In this document: piece by piece, positions 1 through 8,220 of the stretch
Layout of the letters: each line of letters begins with the position of its first letter
How positions within the stretch are numbered: the first letter of the stretch is position 1
Assembly (NCBI RefSeq): GCF_017968885.1
Contig: NZ_CP072913.1
Coordinates: 3,828,001-3,892,000, forward strand
DNA: 64,000 nucleotides
Reading direction: 5' to 3'
Origin: Pseudomonas sp. Tri1
GTDB taxonomy: Bacteria > Pseudomonadota > Gammaproteobacteria > Pseudomonadales > Pseudomonadaceae
The notes under the pieces: model-generated
What the model was told of the DNA's origin: nothing
Seen by the model: only the letters and a program-made list of their open reading frames with translations
Databases searched by the model: none
Program-made: the position numbers and the translations under genes

Positions 1-181
1 GCTCGGCCTGCGCACGAGGATCGCCAAGGCCCACCAACTGACCATTGAAGTCCGTACCGACCTGCCCGCGCACATAGACGGTGTTGCCTGCGCGCACGGC
101 CTGGCACAAGTCGTTGTCCAGGGTCTGGTTCGGGTAGGTGTCTTTGGTATTGAACATGCGGATGCGTGTGTGAGTAGGCAT
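1..181 (-). CDS. RidA-family protein (partial, C-terminus beyond window edge)
   Basis: The first 60 codons of a minus-strand gene are visible and the rest lies left of position 1. The N-terminus reads MPTHTRIRMFNTKDTYPNQT, followed by a region with VRAGNTVYVRGQVG. This matches the start of RidA/YjgF/UK114 proteins, small trimeric enamine/imine deaminases or relatives. The ATG at 181-179 overlaps the TGA of the upstream monooxygenase gene (TGATG), so the two are probably co-transcribed and translationally coupled. The substrate cannot be told from this fragment. Confidence 0.75.
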   Translation of the reverse strand, partial: MPTHTRIRMFNTKDTYPNQTLDNDLCQAVRAGNTVYVRGQVGTDFNGQLVGLGDPRAQAE

Positions 182-1521
182 CAACGGACTCCCATGAGGC
201 TGGTCTTCTGGCTGGGCGAATCGCTGGGGGCTGCTTGCTCCCGCGGATTCTCGTTCTGGCGCTGGGCAGCATCCCGATAGGCCAGATAGGTACGCTGCTT
301 GACGATGTGGTCAGCGATATGCCGAGCGTCATGCCACACGCCCCAGATGAACGCCGAGCCGCGCCGTGACAGCCATGGCAGCCCCACGAAATACAGGCCC
401 GACTCGCTCGAAACTCCGCGCTGATGCCGGGGTTTACCGTGGGCGTTGAGCGCGTCGACCTTCAGCCAGCTGTAATCCACCGAGTAACCGGTGGCCCAAA
501 TAATGCTGGTCACCCCAGCGGCGGCCAGATCCAACTGCAGGATCGGCTGCGTCAGGCAGTGCGGGTCGGGCAGCAGCTGGCGGGCCTCGGGCTCGAGGGG
601 CAGATCCAGGCCGTTGCGAGCGATATAGGCATCAGCGGCATCCAGCAGCGCCAGGTAGTTTTCGTCGCCGCGAGCGATGTTTTCGGCCAGGTTCGATTCA
701 AAGGTCACCACGCTGCCGTTGAACGATTTCGTCAGGCCCACCAAGGTGATGCCCTCATGGGCCAGCCGACGAAAATCCACGGTATGGCCACCACGGGCGC
801 CGCTCACGGCAATGGTCACGTGTTCCTTGCCGGGCTGGACAACCTCGGCATCCCACTCGCCGAGCACCCCCAGCCACCAGCAGAAATCGCGGTTGCGATA
901 GGCCCGTGGCGGCCGATCATGGGCGCCCACCGAGAGGTAGACTTGCTTGCCGGCGCGCTGCAACTCATCGGCGATCTGCACCCCCGACGACCCGGCGCCC
1001 ACCACCAGCACCGCCCCCTCGGGCAACTGCTGTGGATTGCGATACTCGGCGGAGTGAATCTGGGCGACCGTGGCCATCTCGGGGGCGATCGGCGGAATCA
1101 CCGGCCGTTGGAATGGCCCGGTGGCCACGACCACATGAATGGCCTCGATCAGGCCATCAGAGGTTTCAATGGTGAACCCCGGGCGGCCGACGTTGCGCTC
1201 GACGCTGTTGACCTCCACGCCGGTACGGATCGGCGCATTGAACTTGCGGGCATAGGCTTCGAAGTAATCGGCAACCTGGTCCTTGCCGGCGAAGGCATCG
1301 GGGTCAAGCCCCTCGAATTCCAAGCCAGGAAAACGGTCATGCCAGGCCGGGCCGTTGGCGACCAGCGAATCCCAACGCGCAGTGCGCCAGGCCTCGGCAA
1401 TCCGGTTGCGCTCCACGACCAGGTGAGGCACACCTTGTCGGCTCAAGTGCTCGCTCATGGCCACACCGGCCTGACCGGCACCGACAACAAGCGTATCTAT
1501 GTGTAAGGTTTCAACGGGCAT
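181..1521 (-). CDS. flavin-containing monooxygenase (CzcO/FMO-like FAD/NAD(P) oxidoreductase)
   Basis: This 446-aa protein has an N-terminal Rossmann FAD motif (VVGAGQAGVAMSEHL, about residue 12) and a second nucleotide motif in mid-protein (VVGAGSSGVQIADEL, about residue 175). It also has an ATG-containing strand (VVATGPFQRP) and a late IWATGY segment. This is the layout of class B flavoprotein monooxygenases and the CzcO-like group, which use NADPH and O2 to oxygenate a small substrate. It lies directly upstream of, and overlaps, the RidA-like gene, so the pair may act on one nitrogenous compound. The substrate is unknown. Cytosolic; no signal peptide or membrane segment is seen. Confidence 0.8.
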   Translation of the reverse strand: MPVETLHIDTLVVGAGQAGVAMSEHLSRQGVPHLVVERNRIAEAWRTARWDSLVANGPAWHDRFPGLEFEGLDPDAFAGKDQVADYFEAYARKFNAPIRTGVEVNSVERNVGRPGFTIETSDGLIEAIHVVVATGPFQRPVIPPIAPEMATVAQIHSAEYRNPQQLPEGAVLVVGAGSSGVQIADELQRAGKQVYLSVGAHDRPPRAYRNRDFCWWLGVLGEWDAEVVQPGKEHVTIAVSGARGGHTVDFRRLAHEGITLVGLTKSFNGSVVTFESNLAENIARGDENYLALLDAADAYIARNGLDLPLEPEARQLLPDPHCLTQPILQLDLAAAGVTSIIWATGYSVDYSWLKVDALNAHGKPRHQRGVSSESGLYFVGLPWLSRRGSAFIWGVWHDARHIADHIVKQRTYLAYRDAAQRQNENPREQAAPSDSPSQKTSLMGVR

Positions 1522-1785
1522 GTCTGTGCACTTCCGGCAGTGGGTTGGTTCAGGCCGGCATGGCGCCGCCTCGGGTACTGATTTTTTGTTCTGCGATTGC
1601 GACTATCGGGAAGAGGTGTCGAGGCGATTGTGTTGGCAGGCGGGGATTAGCGAAACGAGGGTTTTTATCGTTGCTGGGAAGGAAAAAGCTGGATGTACGC
1701 CTGATGTCGGGTCAGGCGTTCGGCAGTGGCTCGGGGCTAGAAGGGAGGGTGTGGCAGTGGATCCTGATAACTCGGTATCAGGCGT

Positions 1786-2712
1786 TTACTGACAGGTCTG
1801 TTTCAACTGCGCCGGAAACGCCTTGAGCTCAAGCTTCTCCATCACCAACCCAATGAATGCCGAGACCGCCAGCGGCAACTGGCGTCGACTCGGGTAAAGC
1901 ACATTCAGGCCAAAACCGGCGCGTTGGTATTGCGGTAGCACGCGCACCAACCTGCCGGCCTCCAGGTCGAGGCTGCTCAGCGCCGACGGCAGCACGGCGA
2001 TGCCCAGGCCGGCGACGGTTGCCCTGCGCAACGCTTGGGCAGTGTTGGCATTGAATCGGCTGGCGATCTGCACGTGTTCCTCGACACCATCCGGGCCGAC
2101 CAATCGCCAATGGGTCATGCCGCTGGGGTGGGCGAAGCTCACGCTGTCGTGGTGAGCCAGGTCCTGCAGTGAAGCCGGCGTACCGCGTGCCGCTAGGTAG
2201 GCCGGGCTGGCGACCATGCCGTCACCGTCGTTCTTGAGGAGTTGACGACCAACATACCCCGAGTCCTGCAAGGGACCGCCGCGAAAAGCGACGTCGATGC
2301 GATCGGCAATCAGGTCGACACGAGCGTCGCTGAGCACGAAATCAAGTTGCACCCGAGGATGTGCGGCCAAAAAGTCGGCCACCCATTCCATGGGGAAGAA
2401 ATCGAAAAAATCCGCCATCGCCGCAATGCGCACCAGACCGCTGGGTTCCTCGGTGCCCATCATCAATTCCTGTCCCGCCTCCATCAGACCGTCCACTGCG
2501 TTCACGCAGCGCTCATAAAACCCTTGGCCCACATGGGTCAACGTGAGTTTACGGGTGGAGCGTTGCAGAAGCCGCGTGCCGAGCTGTGCCTCCAACTGCT
2601 GGACACGCCGGCTCACGGTGTTGGATGGCATGCCCAGGCGCCTGGCCGCTTCGGCAAAACTGCCGCTGCGGACCACTTGGACAAACAGCGCAATGTCGTT
2701 GAGATCGGGCAT
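1786..2712 (-). CDS. LysR-family transcriptional regulator
   Basis: A 308-aa protein with an N-terminal winged helix-turn-helix (LFVQVVRSGSFAEAARRLGMPSNTVSRRVQQLE) and a LysR substrate-binding domain behind it. The start was set at MPDLNDIALF because the LysR family begins there and a GAAGGA ribosome site lies about 9 nt upstream; an ATG 12 codons earlier is less likely. It diverges from the pirin gene across a 125-bp gap holding the inverted repeat CCGATTGTATCGG (2750-2762), so it probably controls the pirin/ene-reductase pair. The inducer is not known. Confidence 0.88.
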   Translation of the reverse strand: MPDLNDIALFVQVVRSGSFAEAARRLGMPSNTVSRRVQQLEAQLGTRLLQRSTRKLTLTHVGQGFYERCVNAVDGLMEAGQELMMGTEEPSGLVRIAAMADFFDFFPMEWVADFLAAHPRVQLDFVLSDARVDLIADRIDVAFRGGPLQDSGYVGRQLLKNDGDGMVASPAYLAARGTPASLQDLAHHDSVSFAHPSGMTHWRLVGPDGVEEHVQIASRFNANTAQALRRATVAGLGIAVLPSALSSLDLEAGRLVRVLPQYQRAGFGLNVLYPSRRQLPLAVSAFIGLVMEKLELKAFPAQLKQTCQ

Positions 2713-2749
2713 AGCGACGCTATTCCTTCGAATTCTGGATGAGTTCAAT

Positions 2750-2762
2750 CCGATTGTATCGG
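2750..2762. promoter_or_regulatory. inverted repeat, candidate LysR operator
   Basis: The perfect 5-3-5 palindrome CCGAT-TGT-ATCGG lies 38 bp upstream of the LysR start codon and 75 bp upstream of the pirin start. Its place in a divergent LysR-target gap suggests an operator. The assignment is inferred from position only. Confidence 0.4.
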
Positions 2763-2837
2763 CTAATCAATCTATTGGCAGGCACTTATCCTTTCTCGTA
2801 TCGAGGCTGCCAAACGCTCAAGAATCCGAGGTAATCC

Positions 2838-3677
2838 ATGAACAGCATCGTCGCAGCACCGCCACGCGCCATCGTCCATCGCACCTCTGGCCGCAGCCAC
2901 GGGCCGATCACCCGGCTCATGAGCCCCGGTGACCTGGGCCAGCTGTGCAAGCCCTTCGTGTTTCTCGATCGCTTCGCGTTCAAGGCCGACGCCATGCAAC
3001 GAGGTTTCGGCATGCACCCACACTCCGGGATCGCGACGCTGACCTACATGATTGAAGGCGAAGTGGTCTACGAAGACACCACCGGCCAGTCAGGCACGTT
3101 GCCCAGTGGCGGCATGGAGTGGATGCAAGCCGGCCACGGCGTGTGGCACGACGCCCGGCCAGTCGGTGGCGCGCCGATCCAAGGTTTCCAGCTCTGGGTT
3201 GCGCTGCCGCCTGCGCAAGAGAATGCCCCGGCCCATAGCGTCTATCTGGCGCCCCGCGACCTTCCCCGCGAAGGCCCGGCACTGGTGTTGCTCGGCCAAC
3301 ACGGCGCGGCCCGTAGCAGCGTTGCCTCCCCAGCGGGCATGAACTACCTCGCCGTGCAGTTGAAAGACCAGGAGCGCTGGCGTTACACCCCACCGGCCGG
3401 GCACACCGTCGCCTGGCTGGCGGTCAGCAGCGGCAGCCTCAGCGCTGGCGGCAACGTCGATGCCGGGGAAATGGTGGTGTTCCAAGAGTCCGGCCAGGCC
3501 ATCGACATCGTTGCCCGGGGCGCGACCTCATTCGTGCTCGGCTCGGCGGTCAAGCATCCCCACGACCTGGTGATGGGGCACTACTCGGTGCACACCAGCA
3601 AGGCCGCGCTGGAGAAAGGTGAGAAAGAAATCCAGCGCATCGGCGCCCTTTTGCAACAAGAGGGCCGGCTGGCTTAG
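2838..3677 (+). CDS. pirin family protein
   Basis: A 279-aa bicupin. The N-terminal cupin carries the metal-binding pattern HPHSGIATLTYMIEG and then GGMEWMQAGHGVWH, typical of pirins. Bacterial pirins bind iron; some act as quercetin dioxygenases and others modulate protein partners. The gene starts 125 bp from the divergent LysR regulator and is followed after 50 bp by an Old Yellow Enzyme gene. This context points to handling of electrophilic or aromatic stress compounds, but activity cannot be assigned from sequence. Confidence 0.85.
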   Translation: MNSIVAAPPRAIVHRTSGRSHGPITRLMSPGDLGQLCKPFVFLDRFAFKADAMQRGFGMHPHSGIATLTYMIEGEVVYEDTTGQSGTLPSGGMEWMQAGHGVWHDARPVGGAPIQGFQLWVALPPAQENAPAHSVYLAPRDLPREGPALVLLGQHGAARSSVASPAGMNYLAVQLKDQERWRYTPPAGHTVAWLAVSSGSLSAGGNVDAGEMVVFQESGQAIDIVARGATSFVLGSAVKHPHDLVMGHYSVHTSKAALEKGEKEIQRIGALLQQEGRLA

Positions 3678-3727
3678 CCGACCCTCGACTCACTCCTTAT
3701 CCATATCCGATCCCAAAGAGGTGAATC

Positions 3728-4816
3728 ATGACCAACATCGGTCTCGATCTTCTGCTGTCCCGTGCTCAAGTCGGCAAGCTGTCCTTGAAAAACCGCATGA
3801 TCATGGCACCCATGACCCGCAGCCGTGCAGGCGCGGGTGATGTGGCCACGCCCCTGATGGTCGAGTACTACAGCCAGCGGGCCAGTGCTGGCCTGATCAT
3901 CAGCGAAGGCTCCCAGGTATCGGCGCAGGGCAAGGGTTACCTGCGCACACCAGGGATCTTTACTCCCGAACAAATTGCCGGTTGGAAACAAGTGACCGAC
4001 GCGGTTCACGCCCAAGGCGGACAAATCTTCCTGCAGCTCTGGCATGTAGGTCGTCTTTCCCATCCGTTGGTGCAGGTTAACGGCGCCCAGCCCGTGGCCC
4101 CTTCGGCGATCAAGGCCGACGGTGAGATCTATACCGCCGAAGGCCTCAAGCCCTACGAACTGCCCCGGGCGTTGGACCTCGATGAAATTCCAGGCGTGGT
4201 CGCCGATTTTCGCCAAGCGGCGGCCAACGCGAAGCTGGCCGGTTTCGACGGCGTGGAAATTCATGGCGCCAACGGCTACCTGATCGACCAGTTCCTGCGT
4301 GACGGCACCAACCAACGTACCGACGTCTACGGCGGCTCGATCGAGAACCGCGCGCGTTTCCTCAAGGAAGTGGTCGAATCGGTGATCGAAGTCTTCGGCG
4401 CCAGCCGTGTTGGCGTGCGCCTGTCGCCGATCTTCAGTTATTTCTCGATGAGCGACAGCAATCCGCAAGCAACTTTCGAATACGCCGCCAGGATGCTCAG
4501 CCGTTACGGTCTGGCCTACCTGCACATCGTGGAGCTGGGCCAAGGCCCGTTCGACTTCCTGGAACTCAAGCGCCGCTTTGGCGGGCCCTACATTGCCAAC
4601 GGCGGCTACAGCGCCGAACGCGCGGCCGCTGCCATCAGCCGTGGCGAAGCGGACCTGGTGGCGTTCGGCACACCGTTCCTGGCCAACCCGGACCTGGTGG
4701 AGCGTTTCAAACTGGGCAAGGCACTGAATAGCCCTGACACGGCGACGTTCTACCAGGGTGACGAACAGGGTTATACGGATTATCCGACGTTGGCCGAAAC
4801 CCAGACACAACAATGA
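3728..4816 (+). CDS. Old Yellow Enzyme-type alkene reductase (NemA/XenB-like)
   Basis: A 362-aa FMN-dependent TIM-barrel reductase. MIMAPMTRSRAG near the N-terminus and EIHGANGYLIDQFLRDGTN around residue 175 (His/Asn substrate-binding pair) are Old Yellow Enzyme hallmarks, as is DVYGGSIENRARF just after. Family members use NADPH to reduce activated C=C bonds of enones, maleimides or nitro-compounds. AGAGGTGAATC precedes the ATG. It probably shares a transcript with the pirin gene. No terminator-like stem was noticed before the next promoter region. Confidence 0.88.
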   Translation: MTNIGLDLLLSRAQVGKLSLKNRMIMAPMTRSRAGAGDVATPLMVEYYSQRASAGLIISEGSQVSAQGKGYLRTPGIFTPEQIAGWKQVTDAVHAQGGQIFLQLWHVGRLSHPLVQVNGAQPVAPSAIKADGEIYTAEGLKPYELPRALDLDEIPGVVADFRQAAANAKLAGFDGVEIHGANGYLIDQFLRDGTNQRTDVYGGSIENRARFLKEVVESVIEVFGASRVGVRLSPIFSYFSMSDSNPQATFEYAARMLSRYGLAYLHIVELGQGPFDFLELKRRFGGPYIANGGYSAERAAAAISRGEADLVAFGTPFLANPDLVERFKLGKALNSPDTATFYQGDEQGYTDYPTLAETQTQQ

Positions 4817-4941
4817 TCCAGTGAGACGGGAGGCAAGGCTTCAGTGCCCTCCTCTCGTCTCGGCTTGAAATTGTACAAATTCACATTTTCTTATACAAAT
4901 AACTTTAAAACGTACAACTCCTGAAGTAGGCTTCAAAAACT

Positions 4942-4965
4942 TGTACAGAAATATGTATCTGTACA
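4942..4965. promoter_or_regulatory. TGTACA-N12-TGTACA operator, LitR/CarH type
   Basis: Two TGTACA hexamers separated by exactly 12 bp lie 17 bp before the first gene of the lipid operon. This fits the published consensus T(G/A)TACA-N12-TGTA(C/T)A for LitR/CarH-class MerR light-responsive repressors, quoted here from memory. A second, looser pair (TGTACA at 4872, TATACA at 4892, spacing 14) lies about 70 bp upstream. The matching site at the other end of the gene block supports a shared regulator. No LitR gene is in the window. Confidence 0.6.
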
Positions 4966-4982
4966 ATATTTCGGAGCCTAGC

Positions 4983-5405
4983 ATGTCCGCCTATCTCCAA
5001 CGTTTCGCCCAGGCTTTTGCCGAACTGGACGCCCGACGCCTGGCCGAGCTCGATGAGCTCTACAGCGTCGACATCCATTTCCAAGACCCCTTGCACCGGA
5101 TCGAAGGCCTGACGGCCCTGCGTGAGTACTTTGCGCAGTTGTATGCCAGTGCCAGTGACGTGCGCTACGATTTCCACTCGTTCGATGAGGTCGCTCCCGG
5201 CGAAGGCTATTTGCGCTGGACCTTGCACTTTCGGCACCCACGCCTGGCGGGCGGAGCCCCCGTGGCATTGTCGGGTTGCAGCCATTTGCGCTGGACCGAC
5301 CGGGTCTACCACCACCAGGACTTCTTTGACGCCGGTGCCCTGCTCTACGAACACTTACCGTTATTGGGGCCGGTGATCCGCTGGCTCAAGCGCAGGCTGG
5401 CATGA
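4983..5405 (+). CDS. nuclear transport factor 2-like (SnoaL-fold) protein
   Basis: A 140-aa single-domain protein that looks like the cone-shaped NTF2/SnoaL fold, with an early FAQAFAELDARRLAELDELYS helix and a VDIHFQDPLHRIEG strand. The ATG at 4983 was chosen because family members start at MSAYLQ and CGGAG lies upstream; an earlier in-frame ATG at 4941 falls inside the operator. It is first in an operon of at least six genes and overlaps the SDR gene by 4 bp (ATGA). Its biochemical role is unknown, but it consistently travels with this lipid-modification set in pseudomonads. Confidence 0.78.
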   Translation: MSAYLQRFAQAFAELDARRLAELDELYSVDIHFQDPLHRIEGLTALREYFAQLYASASDVRYDFHSFDEVAPGEGYLRWTLHFRHPRLAGGAPVALSGCSHLRWTDRVYHHQDFFDAGALLYEHLPLLGPVIRWLKRRLA

Positions 5406-6157
5406 GCCGCGTCTGGCTGACCGGCGCCAGCAGCGGCATTGGCGCGGCATTAGCGCAAGTGCTGCTGGAACAGGGCCACCACTTGGCATTGAGCGCGCGC
5501 CAGGTAGAACCCTTGCAGGCACTGGCAACACGCTATCCAGACCAGGTGCTGGTACTGCCAGGCGACCTGACCGACCCGCGCCAGGTCGCCAGGGTCTGCC
5601 AGCAGATTGACTGTGAGTGGTTGGCGCTGGACCTGGTGATTCTCAATGCCGGTACCTGCGAATACCTGGAGCCTGGACGCTTCGACACCCGTCTCGTCGA
5701 ACGCGTCATCACCAGCAACCTGCTGGGCACCAGCCATTGCCTGGAGGCCGCCCTACCCTTGCTGCGCCGAGGCCAGTGCCCACATCTGGTGGTGGTGAGC
5801 AGCGCGGTCACCTGGCTGGCCCTGCCTCGCGCCGGCGCCTACGGTGCCTCGAAGGCCGCGTTGCGCTATCTGGTGGAGTCCTTGCGTATCGACCTGGCCA
5901 CCGAGGGCATCGACGTCACCCTGGTGAGCCCCGGTTTCGTCGATACGCCACTGACCCGACGCAACGATTTTCCCATGCCCATGCGCTGGTCGGCGCAACG
6001 GGCCGCACGGCATATCGCACGGCGCTTGCCGGCACGGCCTTTGGACATCGTATTCCCCTGGTTCTTCACCGTCGTCCTGCGCTTGCTTGGACACTTGCCC
6101 GCAAGCTGGCGGCTGGCCCTGGGCCGGCGCCTGGCACGCCCCTCCAAGGAATCTTGA
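5402..6157 (+). CDS. short-chain dehydrogenase/reductase
   Basis: A 251-aa classical SDR. The NAD(P)-binding motif TGASSGIGAAL is at residues 6-16, an LNAGTCEY strand near 85, and the catalytic SSAVTWLALPRAGAYGASK (Ser, Tyr-x3-Lys) near 135-155. The C-terminus is basic and hydrophobic and may associate with membrane. The gene overlaps the NTF2-like gene and sits 3 bp before the FAD oxidoreductase. Within the cluster it probably works on a fatty-acyl or related lipid substrate, but this is an inference from neighbours. Confidence 0.85.
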   Translation: MSRVWLTGASSGIGAALAQVLLEQGHHLALSARQVEPLQALATRYPDQVLVLPGDLTDPRQVARVCQQIDCEWLALDLVILNAGTCEYLEPGRFDTRLVERVITSNLLGTSHCLEAALPLLRRGQCPHLVVVSSAVTWLALPRAGAYGASKAALRYLVESLRIDLATEGIDVTLVSPGFVDTPLTRRNDFPMPMRWSAQRAARHIARRLPARPLDIVFPWFFTVVLRLLGHLPASWRLALGRRLARPSKES

Positions 6158-6160
6158 GAC

Positions 6161-7408
6161 ATGCGCATCGCAATCATCGGCAGCGGCATTTCCGGGCTGA
6201 CCTGTGCCTATCTGTTGGCTCGTCGACATCAGGTCACTCTGTTCGAGGCCGACAGCCGGATCGGTGGCCACACCCATACCGTGGATGTCGATTGCCAGGG
6301 CAGGCGCTTTAGCGTTGATACCGGCTTCATCGTGTACAACGACTGGACCTACCCGAATTTCATTCGCCTGCTGGATCAATTGGGCGTCGCTTCGCGTCCT
6401 ACGCAGATGAGCTTCTCGGTGCATGACCCGGCCACCGGGCAGGAATACAAGGGCTACACCTTGCGCAGCCTGTTCGCCCGCCGGCGCAACCTGCTGTCGC
6501 CCGGTTTCTGGGGCATGCTGCGCGACATCCTCCGGTTCAACCGGCAGGCGACGGCCGACCTGCAGGCGCACCGTATCGACAGCGCCACGCGACTCGGTGA
6601 CTACCTGCACAGCCACGGTTATGGCCAGCGTTTCATCGACCACTACATCGTGCCCATGGGTTCTGCGATCTGGTCGATGTCGCCGGCCAGGATGCTGGAG
6701 TTTCCGCTGCAGTTCTTCGTGCGCTTCTGCCACAACCACGGCCTCCTGTCGGTCAATCACCGCCCACAATGGCGCGTGATCGAGGGCGGTTCACGCAGTT
6801 ACATCACTCCCTTATGCGCCGGGTTTCACCAACACATCCGGCTCAACTGCCCGGTGCAAAGCGTCAGCCGAGACGCGACTGGGGTATGCGTGACCAGCGC
6901 CGCGGGCATCGAGCGTTTCGATAAAGTGGTGTTCGCCTGCCATAGCGACCAGGCCCTCGCCCTGCTCGAGGCGCCCAGCACCGAAGAAACCGAGGTCCTC
7001 GGTGCCCTGGCCTATGCCAGCAATGAAGTGCTGCTGCACACCGACACGCGATTATTGCCACGGCGGCGCCAGGCCTGGGCGAGCTGGAACTACCGCCTCG
7101 GCGGCCCACCTCAGGCTCCGGCCGCGCTGACCTACAACATGAACATCCTCCAGGGCCTGGACGCGCCGGTGACCTTCTGCGTAAGCCTGAACCAGAGCGA
7201 TGCGGTCGATCCGGCGCAGGTGCTTGCGCGCTTCGAGTACGCCCATCCCCAGTACAGCCTCGCCGGGGTAGCCGCGCAGGCCCGCCAGGGTGAATTGCAA
7301 GGACACCGGCACAGCTATTTCTGCGGTGCCTACTGGGCCAATGGTTTCCATGAAGACGGCGTGGTCAGCGCACTCCACGTAGCGGAGCTTTTCGGAGAAC
7401 GCCTTTGA
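6161..7408 (+). CDS. FAD/NAD(P)-binding amine-oxidase-like oxidoreductase
   Basis: A 415-aa flavoprotein with an N-terminal IGSGISGLTCAYLLARRH dinucleotide-binding fold and GGHTHTVDVDCQGRRFSVDTGFIVYN, typical of the squalene/phytoene-desaturase and amine-oxidase superfamily. Homologues lie beside DUF1365 and a CFA-synthase-like methyltransferase in many proteobacteria. In Rhodobacter sphaeroides a comparable set makes methylated and furan-containing fatty acids, with the flavoprotein as desaturase. That precedent makes a role in lipid desaturation plausible here. AAGGA precedes the ATG, and the stop overlaps the next start. Confidence 0.82.
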   Translation: MRIAIIGSGISGLTCAYLLARRHQVTLFEADSRIGGHTHTVDVDCQGRRFSVDTGFIVYNDWTYPNFIRLLDQLGVASRPTQMSFSVHDPATGQEYKGYTLRSLFARRRNLLSPGFWGMLRDILRFNRQATADLQAHRIDSATRLGDYLHSHGYGQRFIDHYIVPMGSAIWSMSPARMLEFPLQFFVRFCHNHGLLSVNHRPQWRVIEGGSRSYITPLCAGFHQHIRLNCPVQSVSRDATGVCVTSAAGIERFDKVVFACHSDQALALLEAPSTEETEVLGALAYASNEVLLHTDTRLLPRRRQAWASWNYRLGGPPQAPAALTYNMNILQGLDAPVTFCVSLNQSDAVDPAQVLARFEYAHPQYSLAGVAAQARQGELQGHRHSYFCGAYWANGFHEDGVVSALHVAELFGERL

Positions 7409-8220
7409 ACAGCAGCCTGTGTCGCGGCTGGATCGACCATCGGCGCCATGCACCGCGAGTCCACGCATTTCGTTATCCGATCGGCATGCTGTACCTGGAC
7501 CTCGCCGAACAGGATCATGTGCTGGGTCTGTCACGCCTGCTGCGGTCATGGCCCCTGGCGCCGCTGTGCTGGCGCGAACGCGACTACCTGCCTGCGCGCA
7601 CCCGCCTGGGTGTGCCCTTGGTCGACGCCGTGCGCGAGATCCTCACCGAAGCGCTGGGTACGGCTCCCCAAGGCGCGATCCAACTGCTGACCCAGCCACG
7701 TAGCTGGGGCCTGTCGTTCAACCCGGTGAGTTTCTATTTCTGCCACGAAGCCGACGGGCGCCTGTCGGCGATTCTCTGCGAAGTGCGCAACACCCCGTGG
7801 CGCGAGCGTCATCACTATGTGCTGCCGGTACGCCCTGGCGAGCCCCAGGCGTTCCGGGTGGCCAAGGCTTTCCATGTTTCACCGTTCCTGCCCCGGGACA
7901 TGGATTACCGCATGCGCTTTCGGCTCCAGGACTCCCACATTCGCGTGCACATGGAGAACTGGCGCGACGGGCACAAGGTCTTCGAGGCCCACCTGGCGCT
8001 CGAGCGCGAGCCTCTCGATGGCCGGTCGTTGCGCCGCCATGTCCTGGCATTCCCATGGATGAGCCTGCGCACTGTCAGCGCCATCTACTGGCAGGCCTTG
8101 CGCCTGCTGCTCAAACGCACCCCTCTGTACACACACCAGGCAAGCCAAGGCGACCTGAGTATTGGTGAAACCGCCCACAAGGACCCCGACCATGCCCGAA
8201 CCCACCCTGAGCGTTACTAA
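7405..8220 (+). CDS. DUF1365 domain-containing protein
   Basis: A 271-aa DUF1365 protein starting at a TTG codon that overlaps the TGA of the preceding gene (TTGA). Recognisable blocks are HRRHAPRVHAFRYPIGMLYLDL near the N-terminus, SWGLSFNPVSFYFCHE near 105-120, and FHVSPFLPRDMDYRMRF near 155. The family's biochemical activity is not established. It is almost always next to the FAD oxidoreductase and CFA-like methyltransferase seen here. The 3' end overlaps the methyltransferase start by 29 bp. Confidence 0.82.
   Translation: MNSSLCRGWIDHRRHAPRVHAFRYPIGMLYLDLAEQDHVLGLSRLLRSWPLAPLCWRERDYLPARTRLGVPLVDAVREILTEALGTAPQGAIQLLTQPRSWGLSFNPVSFYFCHEADGRLSAILCEVRNTPWRERHHYVLPVRPGEPQAFRVAKAFHVSPFLPRDMDYRMRFRLQDSHIRVHMENWRDGHKVFEAHLALEREPLDGRSLRRHVLAFPWMSLRTVSAIYWQALRLLLKRTPLYTHQASQGDLSIGETAHKDPDHARTHPERY

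Noticed and set aside
1522..1785. Short open frames between the monooxygenase and LysR genes
   Set aside because: Overlapping frames of about 95 codons have no ribosome site, motif or family likeness; nothing else is seen in this 264-bp gap apart from possible promoter sequence.
4872..4897. TGTACA / TATACA pair as an additional LitR operator
   Set aside because: Spacing is 14 bp rather than 12 and one half is degenerate, so it is mentioned only as a weak accessory element.
5617..6312. 231-codon plus-strand frame across the SDR and FAD oxidoreductase genes
   Set aside because: It overlaps two well supported genes in another frame and has Arg/His/Gly-rich shadow composition.
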